Source: Diploscapter coronatus
Taxonomy: Eukaryota > Nematoda > Chromadorea > Rhabditida > Rhabditidae
Direction: 5' to 3'
DNA: 64,000 nt
Assembly (NCBI GenBank): GCA_964036155.1
Contig: OZ038423.1
Location: 75,903,249 to 75,967,248, forward strand
Below are positions 22,802 to 34,311 of this stretch, in pieces. Under the pieces are notes generated by a model. That model worked only from the letters and a program-made list of their open reading frames with translations. It did no database searches and was not told where the DNA came from. A program made the position numbers and the translations under genes. Each line of letters starts with the position of its first letter. Position 1 is the stretch's first letter.

Positions 22802-25679
22802 TTAACCCGTCTTTGTTTTGTACTGTATTGCAGATGGACGATAGAAAGTGATTACCCGATTGAGAGCGAATGCGTTCGACAGCAGAAAGGCGAGGGAGGA
22901 CAGCCAAATCAACTCGAAGGTCGGCCAGCCGCGGAATTCGAACAAATACGCGAACAGCAGCCAGGCGCCCTGGGACAGCAGCCACGCACCCAGCGTCAAC
23001 TTCAGAGAGTCCCACGACATCTTAAAATAAAACAAAGTAATTTTACGTGAAAGTAAAAGATGGAAAAAAACACATTTGAATCAGACCTATGGAACACTTT
23101 CGTCAGACGAAGAAAACATACGAGTAGGTAGGCAAGAGTAGAATCATAGCTATGCTGTTATCACTAGTGAAAAAAAAATATTTTTAAATTTCAATTTAAA
23201 AACACAAAACTGTGAAGGAACTATTATAGATAGTAGGCGACACGAGATATTTGACGATCGTCCCCCTAGACCTGATTTGAATAAAAATCTTCCATTTGTA
23301 AAAAATCAAAGGGAAATTATTCTCTGCATCATTGGATTTGCAAAGGAAGAGTCTAAAAATGTAATACCTGAACTCGATCGACGACGAGAGGCAGCAGAAC
23401 GAAGTACCAGACAAAGTACTGACTCGTGCAGACTTTGTTGAACGCAACAAAAGCGAATGTCGTCAAGAACCAGCAGAAGGGAAGATCCTCGGAATATCTC
23501 AAATCGCTATATTTTACTTTTCAATGCAAGAAAAGAGCAATCAACAATCTCATTTTATTACTAAAAACCGATAAATTAGGATAAAAATGCGAATTTTTGG
23601 GTACGCGCGATGTGTATTGCACAATATTGAAATTGCCATAAAATCATTTACCGGATCATTCAGCGATAGTATTTTCTGCTTTTTTTGTATAAATTGGTCA
23701 GTCTTTGAAAAACACATAACAGGCTAACCTGAATGCAAAGTAGACGACACAGACGATTTGCGGAAGGAAAGCAGCGAATCCGACGAGTCGCGACAGCGAG
23801 GGGTCGTCTTCCAGCAGATACAGCACGTAGAAATACCTGCGATCGAATGAGTCGATCTGTAGAGCTCTTCGAAAGTCTTACGGTGAAAAGTTGTGTCGAA
23901 TATCGCGTCGCTTCACGTGGTACAAAAGAAATTCCTCGAGAAACTGCTCTCCGTAGATCCGGTAGAAAACGAACACAGCTGCTGCAAACGAGAGAAGGCA
24001 AATCTGAAACAAATGGAATTCGCTATTCCGTTTTAGAATTATTTTAACTTTTAATAATGTAGAGTTCTTTCGAAAACTCATTATCACTTTTCAAAAAAGT
24101 TTTTTTTTTTTTTTAAATTGTTTTCCTACGCTTTCTGTAGTAAAATTTGATGAGTTTTGCATGCCGTTCTTAGTGTGGTCACGAATTATACAAAAGATAA
24201 TAGAATTTCAAAGGAAAAATCGTTAAAAATTTAATTGAAAGAAGAAGAGAGAAGTTTACCGCAGTGTAGACGAGTCCTTTCCAGTTGAGTAGAAGCTTGT
24301 TTGCCTTAGCCACGAAGCTGTCATTCCACTTGACATTGCAGAAGTGGAGATAGACGGAAGGAATATAGACGAGGGGGTAGATCTTCAGGTGAATGGCCAG
24401 CAGACCGTGGACCAGAGCTGCCAACATCCACTCAAAACGCAGGCCATTATTATTATTGAATTAAGGCAAATTCAACCCTTACCTGATCGCGTTTGAGCAG
24501 TAGCAGAACCAGCAAAACTGCGGCACAGACGAGCACATCTGCATTGCCTCTAAAAAGAAAGACTGAGATGGTATGTTGGAAGAGGAATGCATCAGTTTTC
24601 TTTAGATGCGCAGACAGCATTGTTACGAAGCTTCGAGACTGAGTGAAGCTTCATATTTTGAGGGTTTTTCAATATCGAAGTCAAATTCGACTAGATTTCG
24701 AAGTGGAAGTATGTTGAAAGTTGAAACATTGTCTTCGAAATTTGTTTAAAATTTTACTTCATGAGAACACTGATGCAGATATCAGTCAAATGCAATCGAA
24801 TGTTGGATTGAATCTTACATTAGAGTTCTTCTTTAAAATTTAAATAGAACAGGAGTTTTCTGTACCCTCCGAATCTCAGTACTTTTTTCTCAGAGTGCAT
24901 GTATCTCTAAAAATCGAAAGAGAAAAAAAACCTCTAACTGTTGAAAATGATTGAATTCATCCATGAAAACTAATACCTAGCAGAAATTACAGCAGTGAGT
25001 GGATTGACAAGCCAGCAGACAAGCACTGCGCAAGTGTCCGAATCGAGTTCCTCTGTCTGTATCGCCCTTTCAGTCTCTTCTGTTTCCTTCTTCTGTTCTG
25101 CCTTCGATCTGCTTGGCTTCTGTTCTCTTCCATTTCTCCTATCGATTCGCATGATCTCGAAACAGAGTATAGCCACGAGGATGTCGCAGATGCAGAAGAG
25201 GACCTTGCCGAAATCACGCCACTTTGAGATCGGCAGCAGCAGCCACGCGAGTGCGGGCGTGTATCTGAAACAATCATTGAAAAGTTTCATTCGAGAAGTC
25301 AAGAATAGCATTGGAATGAGCTCAAAATTCGATTCTGAATTTCAAAAATCCTCCATCTTCAAAAAATTCACGGAATCTACCTGTAAGTAGCTCGCTCGAA
25401 CGGACTTCTGCCGTGTGCCACATGCATCACTGCATCGCTGAACACTTGATAGTCGACGTCCGTGAAATTCACCTGAAGATTCTTTCCTTTTTAAAGAAGC
25501 ATTTTTTTCTTCGAAAACCTTGAAGATGTAATCGTGAATGTTGGAGTACATGACGAGGACAAGTCGGGCGGAGAAGGCGATGAGCAGCACCTGCAAGGGC
25601 AAGGGGGACCCATTAGGGGGGCAGAAAGGCCTGTCAACCCTACCTTTGTGCGACTCCATCCAGAAGTCACAAATAGCAT
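22802..25679 (-). CDS. pigm: GPI mannosyltransferase 1 (PIG-M)
   Basis: PIG-M adds the first alpha-1,4 mannose to the glycosylphosphatidylinositol core in the ER lumen, using dolichol-phosphate-mannose. Multi-pass membrane protein. The start at 25679 gives [12 protein letters not shown]; after a 53-nt intron (25643-25591) [20 protein letters not shown] follows. The next exon has [20 protein letters not shown] with the family's catalytic DxD motif (DVD), then [20 protein letters not shown]. Further on are [34 protein letters not shown] and [37 protein letters not shown] and a C-terminal pair of membrane segments ending KTKTG. Motif order and size agree with animal PIG-M. An in-frame ATG at 25659 lies inside the first intron and was not chosen. 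Intact; likely upstream partner of DPH5 in an operon. Confidence 0.95.
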
Positions 25680-26877
25680 TTTGTCGAAAAGGAATCAGAA
25701 CACGGCGAAAATTAATTTAAACTCCCCCAGGCATTTTAAGTCGGCATTTACACCGTCCTTTCGTAAAAGGAGTTGCTTGACTTTTAAATCTCAATCGTCC
25801 ACTTTGTCATTGTCATTGTCACTTATCCATTTGCCCGGTTCTTTCTTCAAATTTTCTGCTAATTTTTGAACCGTTCTTTAGAAAGAAGTTTGAGGGTTTC
25901 GACCACTACCGCTTGAAAATTTCGCTCACTTTGATCCAGACTTCTCAAATTTGCCAAATTTTCGATCCGCCCCGAGGTGCGGGGTTTTTTGTTGAGAACT
26001 CTGCTTTGATTTTTGAGCCTTCTCCATTGGAGAACATTTCAACTTTTCTGGCCCACTGTAGTCCCCACTTTTCCCATGCTATTTTCCAAAAAAAGGTGAG
26101 AACTACAAAGGGTCATTTTCTGGGCTAGATCGTGCCTTGTGCGAGACTAGGAGAAGGAAAGATGAGAAATCTTATAAAATCTAAACCCAGTCGATTATTT
26201 GCGATTCTGGAAAGATACCAAGGATTTTAAAAGAATTGCAAAAAACAAAAATAAACCCCAAGCCAGCCGAGGGGCTGAGCTTTCTCTAGCTCAACGAAAG
26301 CGAGAGGTAAAATGTGAAGGAGAAAAGAAAAACATGCTGCAGAAATGATACAACATGGTGAAGAGATGCAGATCAAGATATAAAAAGGGTGCGTAGTCGC
26401 ACATTTACATTTTACCATTTTGATTTTTGGTATTGATTGATTTATTCATCCTATGCATTGCAGAAACTTACCTCTTTGTCTGCTTTACACCATTTGTTTA
26501 TAACATCTCTATCCTCTTATTTCTGTTTCTTTGATCCTGCCATAAGGGTCAACCCCTTTTTACCGTGCCCAAAAACTTTGTTCTTTCTCTTGGACAGAGC
26601 AGAGCACGGCTGCTTTGTTATTGTCCTTTCAATTGAAATGGAATAAATTTCTAAGTGGATGACTCTGGGCTCAAATCATCTGCATGAATTCAAAATCGTG
26701 CAAGAACTCGAGAAAGCAATCGGCAGAATAGTATCATTCAATTCGTGGCTGCATAGCCTAATCCGTTTTTTCCTTCAGAAATGTAAATCATTGGGAAGTT
26801 CATCGGTTATCGCTTCGTTTTATTCAAATATCGTTTCTCATTCTGTTATTCCCCTGTTGAGAATGGACCGTTTCAGG
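25680..26877. other. Intergenic region between divergent PIGM and the 784-aa gene
   Basis: No coding exon recognised. A member of the AGACTTCTC-type sequence sits near 25939. A TTTCAG acceptor directly precedes the start codon at 26878. The promoter for both genes presumably lies here, but no core element stands out. Confidence 0.5.
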
Positions 26878-29800
26878 ATGAACGGAGCTCAAAATGGAGG
26901 AGGAGAAAGGAGGACAACCAACTTGGGGATGATCATCGAGGAGTGTTGCGAGGGAGAGCCCAATGCCAGTCACTTCGTCATGTCCATTGACAATCCTGCG
27001 GTAAGCTTCTTTTTCATTACCCTCAGAGTCGAGACAATTCCCACATGAGAGAATAATTTTTGCTTTGCCTTACGCGCACCATCCAGATTTGGAGATTTTT
27101 TCAACTATTGCAATCGCACTGCAGTCGTAGACACTCTAATCGAAACTACCATATCGTATCCTTTCGAAATATTCCCAACCGCACTCGCGCCTGCGGTTGA
27201 AAAAAACTGGCATGAGCCGGAATGGAATTTTGAAAATTGTGAAATCGGAATGAAGAAAAATCGTCGAAATTTCGGTCCACCCCTGGTTGAAAAGCTCCAA
27301 TTCTGTCTCGCTTCTGATTGCCATGATGAACGAACAATAAATATTTGGACTTTAAGTAACGAATTCCGACCTCAACTGAGCTAAAATGTTTGCTGTAATG
27401 GGATAAACTTTTCTTGATGAAATAGACATAATAAAGTTGGTTATTTATTTATTCTTCATGCTCATGCACTTTTGTATCCCTTCTCAAGTGGACTATTTCA
27501 GGGCATGAACGAGCAGATGCACGCGGTGCCGATTCACAGAAGGGCCTTCATCAAGGAAACATTCATCAACGACCTCGTTGCGGATCCGGCCAAGCTGTGA
27601 GTGGAGAAGTGAAGAGATTCATGAACGATCGGATGGGAACCTGTTCAGGTCGAAAGCACAGAAGCCCCTCATTTTGGGTGACATCATCAGATGGGAGTGT
27701 CCCGATGGGGTGAACAAGCGCGGAGAGATCACCACATTCATGCGGGAACAGAACTGCTACACCACCACCTGCAAGCATGGGCAATTCGAGGTGGGAGAAT
27801 TCTGAAGAGAAACACCTGAGTTATTTTGCCAGAAATACCGATAGAGAATATCCCAAATAAGCTAATTCACCGATTTTATCATTCGGTTGAAAACTCGGAA
27901 AATTGAAATACAAGGCATATTTCAGATAATCGTGGGAGGTGTCAGACAGCCCGATACGAACCGTCTGTGGTGCGACTTGCTGGGCTACGTGCTGCTGTCC
28001 GCCGACGTGGTCAACCTCATTCTGCCCGATGTCTGGCTCGACTGCCGCATTCAGATCGAGATGGATTCGGTCAGTCAACCTGAATTACTTTCTTTCCAAT
28101 CAGTGTTCACTTCAGGGGACTCGCCTCATTCGTCGTTCGTTCGCAGGAGTCGATTCTGTGCCGGAGGGCAATCAGCATTTGGTCATGGGGGCGGTACGTT
28201 GCTTTTTGCGGCAGAATAACTTAATGGCTTTCTGTAACCCATTTTGTGGAGAAAGTAGGGAAAAAGTTGGGTAACTCAGACATGTAAATAAAAACCCGCA
28301 TCCCCGAATCAGATGCTATTTTTGAGGACGTGGGCGAGTGTGAACGTTAAAATTTTAGAGAAGTTACATGTCTGAGTGGGTGTGGGTCAGACTTTGAAAA
28401 ATTCCACTATTTTCTTCTACATGTCGAATAGTGGACCCGCAGTTTGGAGAAGTCTAATGTGGATACAAGTGGATGTGGGCGTAGAATATAGGAGGTCTAG
28501 CTAAAGTAAATTAATATTAGGCACGAACTTATCGCGGAAAAGGTTTTCTTCCTATCGAATAGGTTTATGAAAATAGATTCATGACAGTCCTAATATTTTT
28601 GTCTGTTTCACGGAATTTCGAATTTGAGTGATTGGTTGCTCAACTATGTTTCTTGAGGAACTATATTCTCTTTTCTTCCAGCCGTGGAATGCTCATCGTC
28701 CCGCGTTTGCTATGCCGCTCTTCTACGATTCGGAGGACGATATCGTCGGCACGAGCTCGAAGCACACTACAATTCCCGCTGTAAGACATCGAATACATGA
28801 TCGTCTCCTCATTTCTATCATGAGTTCGCTTTTCTTCAGGAGGCCGTCAACATCATTGGAATAGCGACTTCCGAACGCAAGCTGTTCTGCCCGGACGAGA
28901 AGTGGAGCAAGTACGAATTCATCGTGCCCGTCCTCGACCAGTTGCGCAAGTTCGAACTGGGTGCGATTATTTAGTTTGCTATCTTATCACTCACACATAT
29001 GACTACGAAATTTCGACTAATCTTTTCTCCTCCGACACATAATTCCTATTCTTCAACATGAACAAGTAGAGTCATGCAGGAAATTGTGAGTGAATCGGAG
29101 AAAAGGGAAAGACTTCGGATTTCTTAATTCAATTCAGTATGGTTGCTTTCCGATTATTTGATGAAAATGGAAAGTCGAATTTTTACACGCACAGAAATAA
29201 ACTAGTTTGCATTACAGACATGCACACTGCCCTACGAGCTTTTCAACAGAAAAAGTAGAGAAAAGAAAAAAACATGAAACAATAAACATGTCTGCAATGC
29301 ATACTTGTTCATTTTTCCCGTGTTAAAAATGCGTCATTTTTCATGTTCATCAAGTAATCGAACAGCCACGAAAATACCTCCGAGTAGTTAAATAATGATC
29401 TTTTCTTTCAGGAAAGGTGTACAAGTTCAGTGCATTTTTGAGCGAAATCGGTCCAGTCTACCTGGTGAGCAACTACGCTCCTCTGCCCAATGAACCTGCC
29501 ACGCGACTCACTGATCAAGGAGTAAGTTGTTTGTCATATCCTTGTTTTCTTATAGATTCAATGGAGATGATAGCTCACGAGTAAAATTTCTTCCTCTTTT
29601 ATGAAAAAAATGAGAACCAAGTCTAGATTTGGATGAAAAACAGTAAATCTCTGTATTTCTTCTCCAAAGTAGAAGAACCAAGCTATGGAATTTAGATATG
29701 TGCATAGATCTTTAGAATTATGTCTTGAGTTTCAGAATATCTGGGCGACAGTAAAATGTCATGACGTGTACAGGAGCGTGTGGCATTCGAAGAAGTTCGG

Positions 29801-32800
29801 GAATCTGGACGATCCTCTCGGACTGCTCGCCATGTACCAGTTTACTCGATACGCCTCGTCTTCACTCACTGTGCGTAGCTTCCGATTTTATTTGAAGACA
29901 CAACTTAACAACTAAAACATGAATGGCATTTTCAAATTGTAATGAATAACACGAAAATGCTCATTGTACTTGAAAGCTACTACCTTTTCCTGCAATTGGG
30001 AAAAGAATGCTTAATCACAGACCTTAAGATATCAACTAATAAGAAATAGTTATCGTTCTTCAGAAAAGTTTTTCAACACTCCGCACCACGAAAATAAAAC
30101 TAGAACAATGAAAAAGATTGATTATTTGAGAAATAAGAACTATTTTAGGTTGGAATCGAAGACGCGACGAGCTCCCGTGGCAAGAACTTCCGCTACCGCA
30201 TCGTGGAGTTCCTCAATGAGAAGAAGGAGAAGGTTGACAACTGGATGGTTGATAATGAGGTGAGCAAGCTTACTTTCAAATACCTCAATTTGTTAGAGAA
30301 AAAAATGCTCTTATGTAAATGAAAGGAAATGAAGTGAGCATTCAAATTCTGAAACGTAAACGATCTATATCAGAGGCATTTTCCCCTCTATAATCGCGAT
30401 TTTTATAAGCTACAGAACGAAATCTCATACAAAAATAAGCTTCGTCAGTCTTTTTAAGAAGTCAGGGGCTTTTGTTATAGTTGACTTTGAACGAGAACCA
30501 AGTTACTATGAATAATAATTCAGATCAAAGTGGACTGCAACTTCGCCATATTCATCGACAAGGACAAGGCCTTCTCAGCAAACTATCCGGAAGTCATCTT
30601 CTAGTGAGTTCATTTATCATTTATTAATAAATACAAATTTAAATTTTAGTGCAAATCCGAACGAAACGGAGGATTTCGAAGTGGGACTGCGAGTCAAGTT
30701 CACTGCAGTCTACAGCAAAGAGTTGAAGGCAGAATTTTGATAAAATTTTCAAATTTTTTCCGCGTTATTGAGGAAAAGCAGGATGCGTATAGTTGCACAG
30801 TATATGAAACTCATCATGTTTCTCATCCATGTTTAAGAATAGGAGAATGAAACTAATCCGATAATGGAATAATTTACTGCACGATATTATTCTCTGTGCA
30901 GTTACCTACATACTGAATTTCACGTCTTTATCTTCATGATTAATTGAACTTTGATTGCAGAAACTGATCATCCTCGTGTGGGCCCCCATCAAGCGATTCG
31001 ACTTGAAGGTCCCCGCTGTCAAGAAGTTCATCAAGGATGCTGGGGCCTCACAGGTGAGCATTCAAAACAATCACCAATAACTGACAACTTTTGAGCAATG
31101 GAGTGAAGGGGTGGTTTCTTATAATTGAGGGAGTGGTTTTTATCAAGCAATATATTATTTTTTGGAAAGTGAAACATTCCATCACTTGACAAATAATTAA
31201 TCAATCCTCTTGCAGTGGATGTTCTTCGTGAAGACCTCGGTGCCTCGCGACTTCCCCGAGATGCTCGAATGTGAGGAATTCGGCCTCATCGATGACAGAA
31301 ACGTCATCCTCGAAGTCAAGCGGCCTAACTCGTGAGACTTTGAATTCTTCTGTTTTACGACTGATTTACTCTTCATTATAAACGAGAGCGGATTTGCCAG
31401 CGAGAGATCCTCGCTTTTTCGCGAGAATATCTTCTGCCACTCTGCGCCTATCCTTAGCCATTTCTTCTTCAATCTCACTGATAAGTGGTTACGAATAGGT
31501 GCAGATACTCAGAGTATCACAGGGTATATCCGCGAAAAAGAGGGGATCTCTCGCTGACAAATCCGCTCTCATTTATGATGGAAAGTATTAAATTTGTTTA
31601 TTTAAATCATTGTTTTGAAAAGAGGATGAAAAACGACAGATTTCATCGTGCATTGTGATAAAAAATCAAACTTATAGCAAAGTCGGATGTCTGTCTAATC
31701 AGAAAGAATAATACTCCCATTTGCAGATACAATGTGTGGGTGACTTGGGCGTATGAGCCGAAGAAGGCGAAGTATCGCCTTGCGAGAACCAGTTTCCAGG
31801 TCGTCAAGGAAGGGGAGGAAGAACCACAGGATGTGAGTCATTACTTATTTTGCGATCATAGATGGAGTTTCGAGCGAATTAACTGGAAATTGAAGATAAA
31901 ACATCAAATTTCAAAACCGGTAACTTATGCTTGTGAATATGCTGATTTTCAATTTTTTTCCTTTTCAGAAGGAGGGAGAACCGTTGGTGGCCATTGAAGG
32001 AAGTATGAAAAACCCGTCGTCTCGCTCGAACGCACCATCGGAAGCAGGGTTCTCTACTCACCCACAGCCTCAGCCGCCAATCGAGAGAATGGCGACGATG
32101 AGTGTGGAGAACAGGGTTGAGAGGGCAGACAGAGGAAGGGATGAAGAGGTGGAGGGCAGCGAGGCAAACGAAGCTAACATCAGCGAAGCCGCCATGCTCC
32201 GTCATTCACATGTCAATGAGCTTTGCCAGGAGGTTTGCCTTTATCTGGAGTTCCGAAAATGTTGGCTCTTCAGCTGACAGACATTTTCGTGGCCCATCAG
32301 TCGAAGTCGGTGTCGATCGAGAACATCCTCGACTGCCTCTACTTCAGAACCGAGGTAAGGACTATTGCGTTTTACCTGTTTCATACAATGCACCTCAGGA
32401 CTATGCGAAGTTTAATTTTTTTTTCTTTTTATTTTCTCTCTCCACGCTAGCGTATCGGTTATTTCGTTTTACTGTCTTCTCTAAAAATTCGAAGTTCGAA
32501 TTTGGAAATTTTTCGAAGCTTTAGAGAAGACAGAAAATAACTAGAAGAAGAGGAACTTCGACTTCACACAGCCCTGATACATATTATAATCGGTGAATGC
32601 CTTGCTTTGAAGAAACTTGCTGACAAGTTGACATTTCTTCTAGTTTCTTTCCTTGCCATTTTATCATTTTGAGAGAATGCTTTTGAAAGTTTTATCAGAC
32701 AAGCGAATTGTCCCACTTATTGGACAGATTCATAGTTAGTATAATCAATCGATTTCTCCGTTTTTGTTTGCAAGTTCTTAGCAAAGATGAAGGTGTTTTG

Positions 32801-33633
32801 TATAGAAGGTCTGCGAAACGTTCGACATCCAGTTCACGAACAAGTTGTACACGAAGATGCTGCGGAAGATGTGCATCATCCACCTCGCCTTCTACTTTCC
32901 TCACTACTTCCACTACAATCCATACGGTTCGAATTTACTTTCAGAACATTTTCTTTAAAGTTACCAAGAAAACGAATCTTTTAAATTCGTACTGTCAACT
33001 TGTCTTGAAAATTTGGATTCGCTAGTAAATGCAAAATAACTTGCCCTATTACAAGGAATTCTCTTATCCACTCTGCAACGATGACATTTTTAAAATTGCG
33101 TGGGAAATAAATTAAGAGGGTTAGCTAATGAATGAAGAGCGCAGAGAAATACAAAGGAAAAGTCCAATTGCAATGCGCATTTTTTACGGAAGACGCACAA
33201 TAGTCAGCTTCGACAGTAGTGGAATTAGTCAAAATGTGATGTCTTATCATACACTTTGAATGCATTTACTAAAATCACTTGATTTTAGAAATAGGAGAAT
33301 ATCTTTTTGATGTTTAAATTTACTTACCGAAGATGACCAGTTATTTTATTTCTATTTTACCAAATATTACTTTCAGAAAAGATGATGTCGATCTCCGACA
33401 GAGCACTGCATAAGTTTGCGAGCGAGAAACCAGTCGACGTGTCTGATGATGATGATGATGCAGGTCGAATGTTGTCCTCCCTCTCTCCCGACAGAGCAAA
33501 CGGACATTCCGTTGCAACCATGATCCCCCCACCAGGCCTCTCAGCTGCAGGGCCGCCTTCCCACTCTGGACAGGCACAGGCTAAACTTCTTCCCGCTCCT
33601 TCCAGATTCTCTCTCCCCCAAGTCCCCAAGTAG
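26878..33633 (+). CDS. Unrecognised 784-aa multi-exon protein
   Basis: I do not recognise this family. Eighteen exons join in frame to give 784 aa: 26878-27000, 27502-27596, 27649-27790, 27926-28069, 28116-28193, 28682-28780, 28840-28960, 29412-29521, 29736-29870, 30149-30259, 30524-30603, 30650-30728, 30961-31053, 31216-31331, 31727-31832, 31969-32232, 32274-32354, 32806-32926, with a last one at 33377-33633. No signal peptide or membrane segment is seen. The first ~500 residues look like a series of beta-rich segments (LGDIIRWECPDGVNKRGEIT, KVYKFSAFLSEIGPVYLVSN, VDCNFAIFIDKDKAFSANYP). A polar Ser/Pro/Glu linker follows (about 31990-32190). Then comes a helical block (HVNELCQELTDIFVAHQ, ENILDCLYFRTEKVCETFD, YTKMLRKMCIIHLAFYF), and a tail with five consecutive Asp and Pro-rich sequence. 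The 30729 junction needs a GC donor. TTTCAG lies directly before the ATG. Frame continuity over so many exons supports a real, functional gene. Confidence 0.8.
28270..28384. repeat. Inverted repeat in intron
   Basis: TTGGGTAACTCAGACATGTA at the left mirrors TTACATGTCTGAGTGGGTG at the right, about 20-nt arms around a GC-richer centre. It is followed directly (28389-28460) by a partial AGACTTCTC-family repeat containing CCACTATT / AATAGTGG and GACCCGCAG. Both are in the intron 28194-28681. Confidence 0.5.
29206..29305. repeat. Inverted repeat in intron
   Basis: GTTTGCATTACAGACATG at the left mirrors CATGTCTGCAATGCATAC at the right, with a purine-rich centre. It lies in the intron 28961-29411. 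Possibly a small non-autonomous element or a hairpin. Confidence 0.5.
31366..31592. repeat. MITE-like inverted repeat in intron
   Basis: Arms of about 60 nt. GAGAGCGGATTTGCCAGCGA at 31384 mirrors TCGCTGACAAATCCGCTCTC ending at 31570, and CTTTTTCGCG mirrors CGCGAAAAAG further in. A CAAT/TTTATGATGGAAAG-like outer flank also matches. It occupies most of the intron 31332-31726 of the 784-aa gene. Confidence 0.7.
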
Positions 33634-34311
33634 TAGATCGTTAGAATTTCAGTACGAAGAATGAGACGAAATTTCGATTCCAATTCCCCGACGATTTTCA
33701 AGGAAATTCCATCTCATTTCTAACACAACATGATGGCATCTTCTAGGAATTAAATTGTTTAAAGAAAAACTTGATCAAATTTTATCAGGACTCTTTGAGT
33801 TTAAAGTGCCCATTCTAGCAATGAACTCTTTAACACATCCGCGGGAATCCTTTATCATAGCTCTATCACTTTCACTTGTGTGTATCTATCTCAATTTGTC
33901 TTTTATCAAATGGGTTTGGACGTGTTCAATACAATGTGCCTTATTGTAGCTCTATCACTTCCTCAGATATTTATGCCAGTTATGAACTTTTTATTCGCTC
34001 ATTCGAAAGAACGCTATATATCATAGCTCTATCACAACTTTCTGGGTGTCAGTTTCGTGTCATATCAATTACATTCTTCTTTTTTGGCCGTTGTTAATAC
34101 CTATTCGCAGATCTAGTTTTATTTCAAGAAAAAATCATTGTTGTTCCTGATTTAAATTATTTCAAACAAGTAATACTTGTTCGTGGATCTACTTTTTGCG
34201 TTGTTACCTATTTTAGAAATAAATATTTTAGTCATTTATTGTGATATCCAAAGACAAATCATATAACAATTGAAAATCAACAAGTAAAATATCTAAGCTT
34301 CCAACGATCGT
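33634..34311. other. Intergenic region with a repeated 13-mer
   Basis: Lies between the convergent 784-aa gene and the small basic-protein gene. No coding exon. The sequence TAGCTCTATCAC occurs three times, at about 33858, 33947 and 34024, each time preceded by T-rich sequence. Otherwise AT-rich without recognised features. Confidence 0.45.

Noticed and set aside
25342..25659. Alternative PIGM start at 25659
   Set aside because: That frame reads through the 53-nt intron 25591-25643; splicing with the ATG at 25679 gives better agreement with the family.
32233..32277. Apparent stop codon ending the 784-aa gene at 32277
   Set aside because: A 41-nt intron (GTTTGC to CTCTTCAG, 32233-32273) removes it, and the frame continues through three more exons.
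32102..32524. 140-codon + strand frame overlapping the polar linker of the 784-aa gene
   Set aside because: Out of frame with the in-phase exon 31969-32232 and its 41-nt intron; a shadow.
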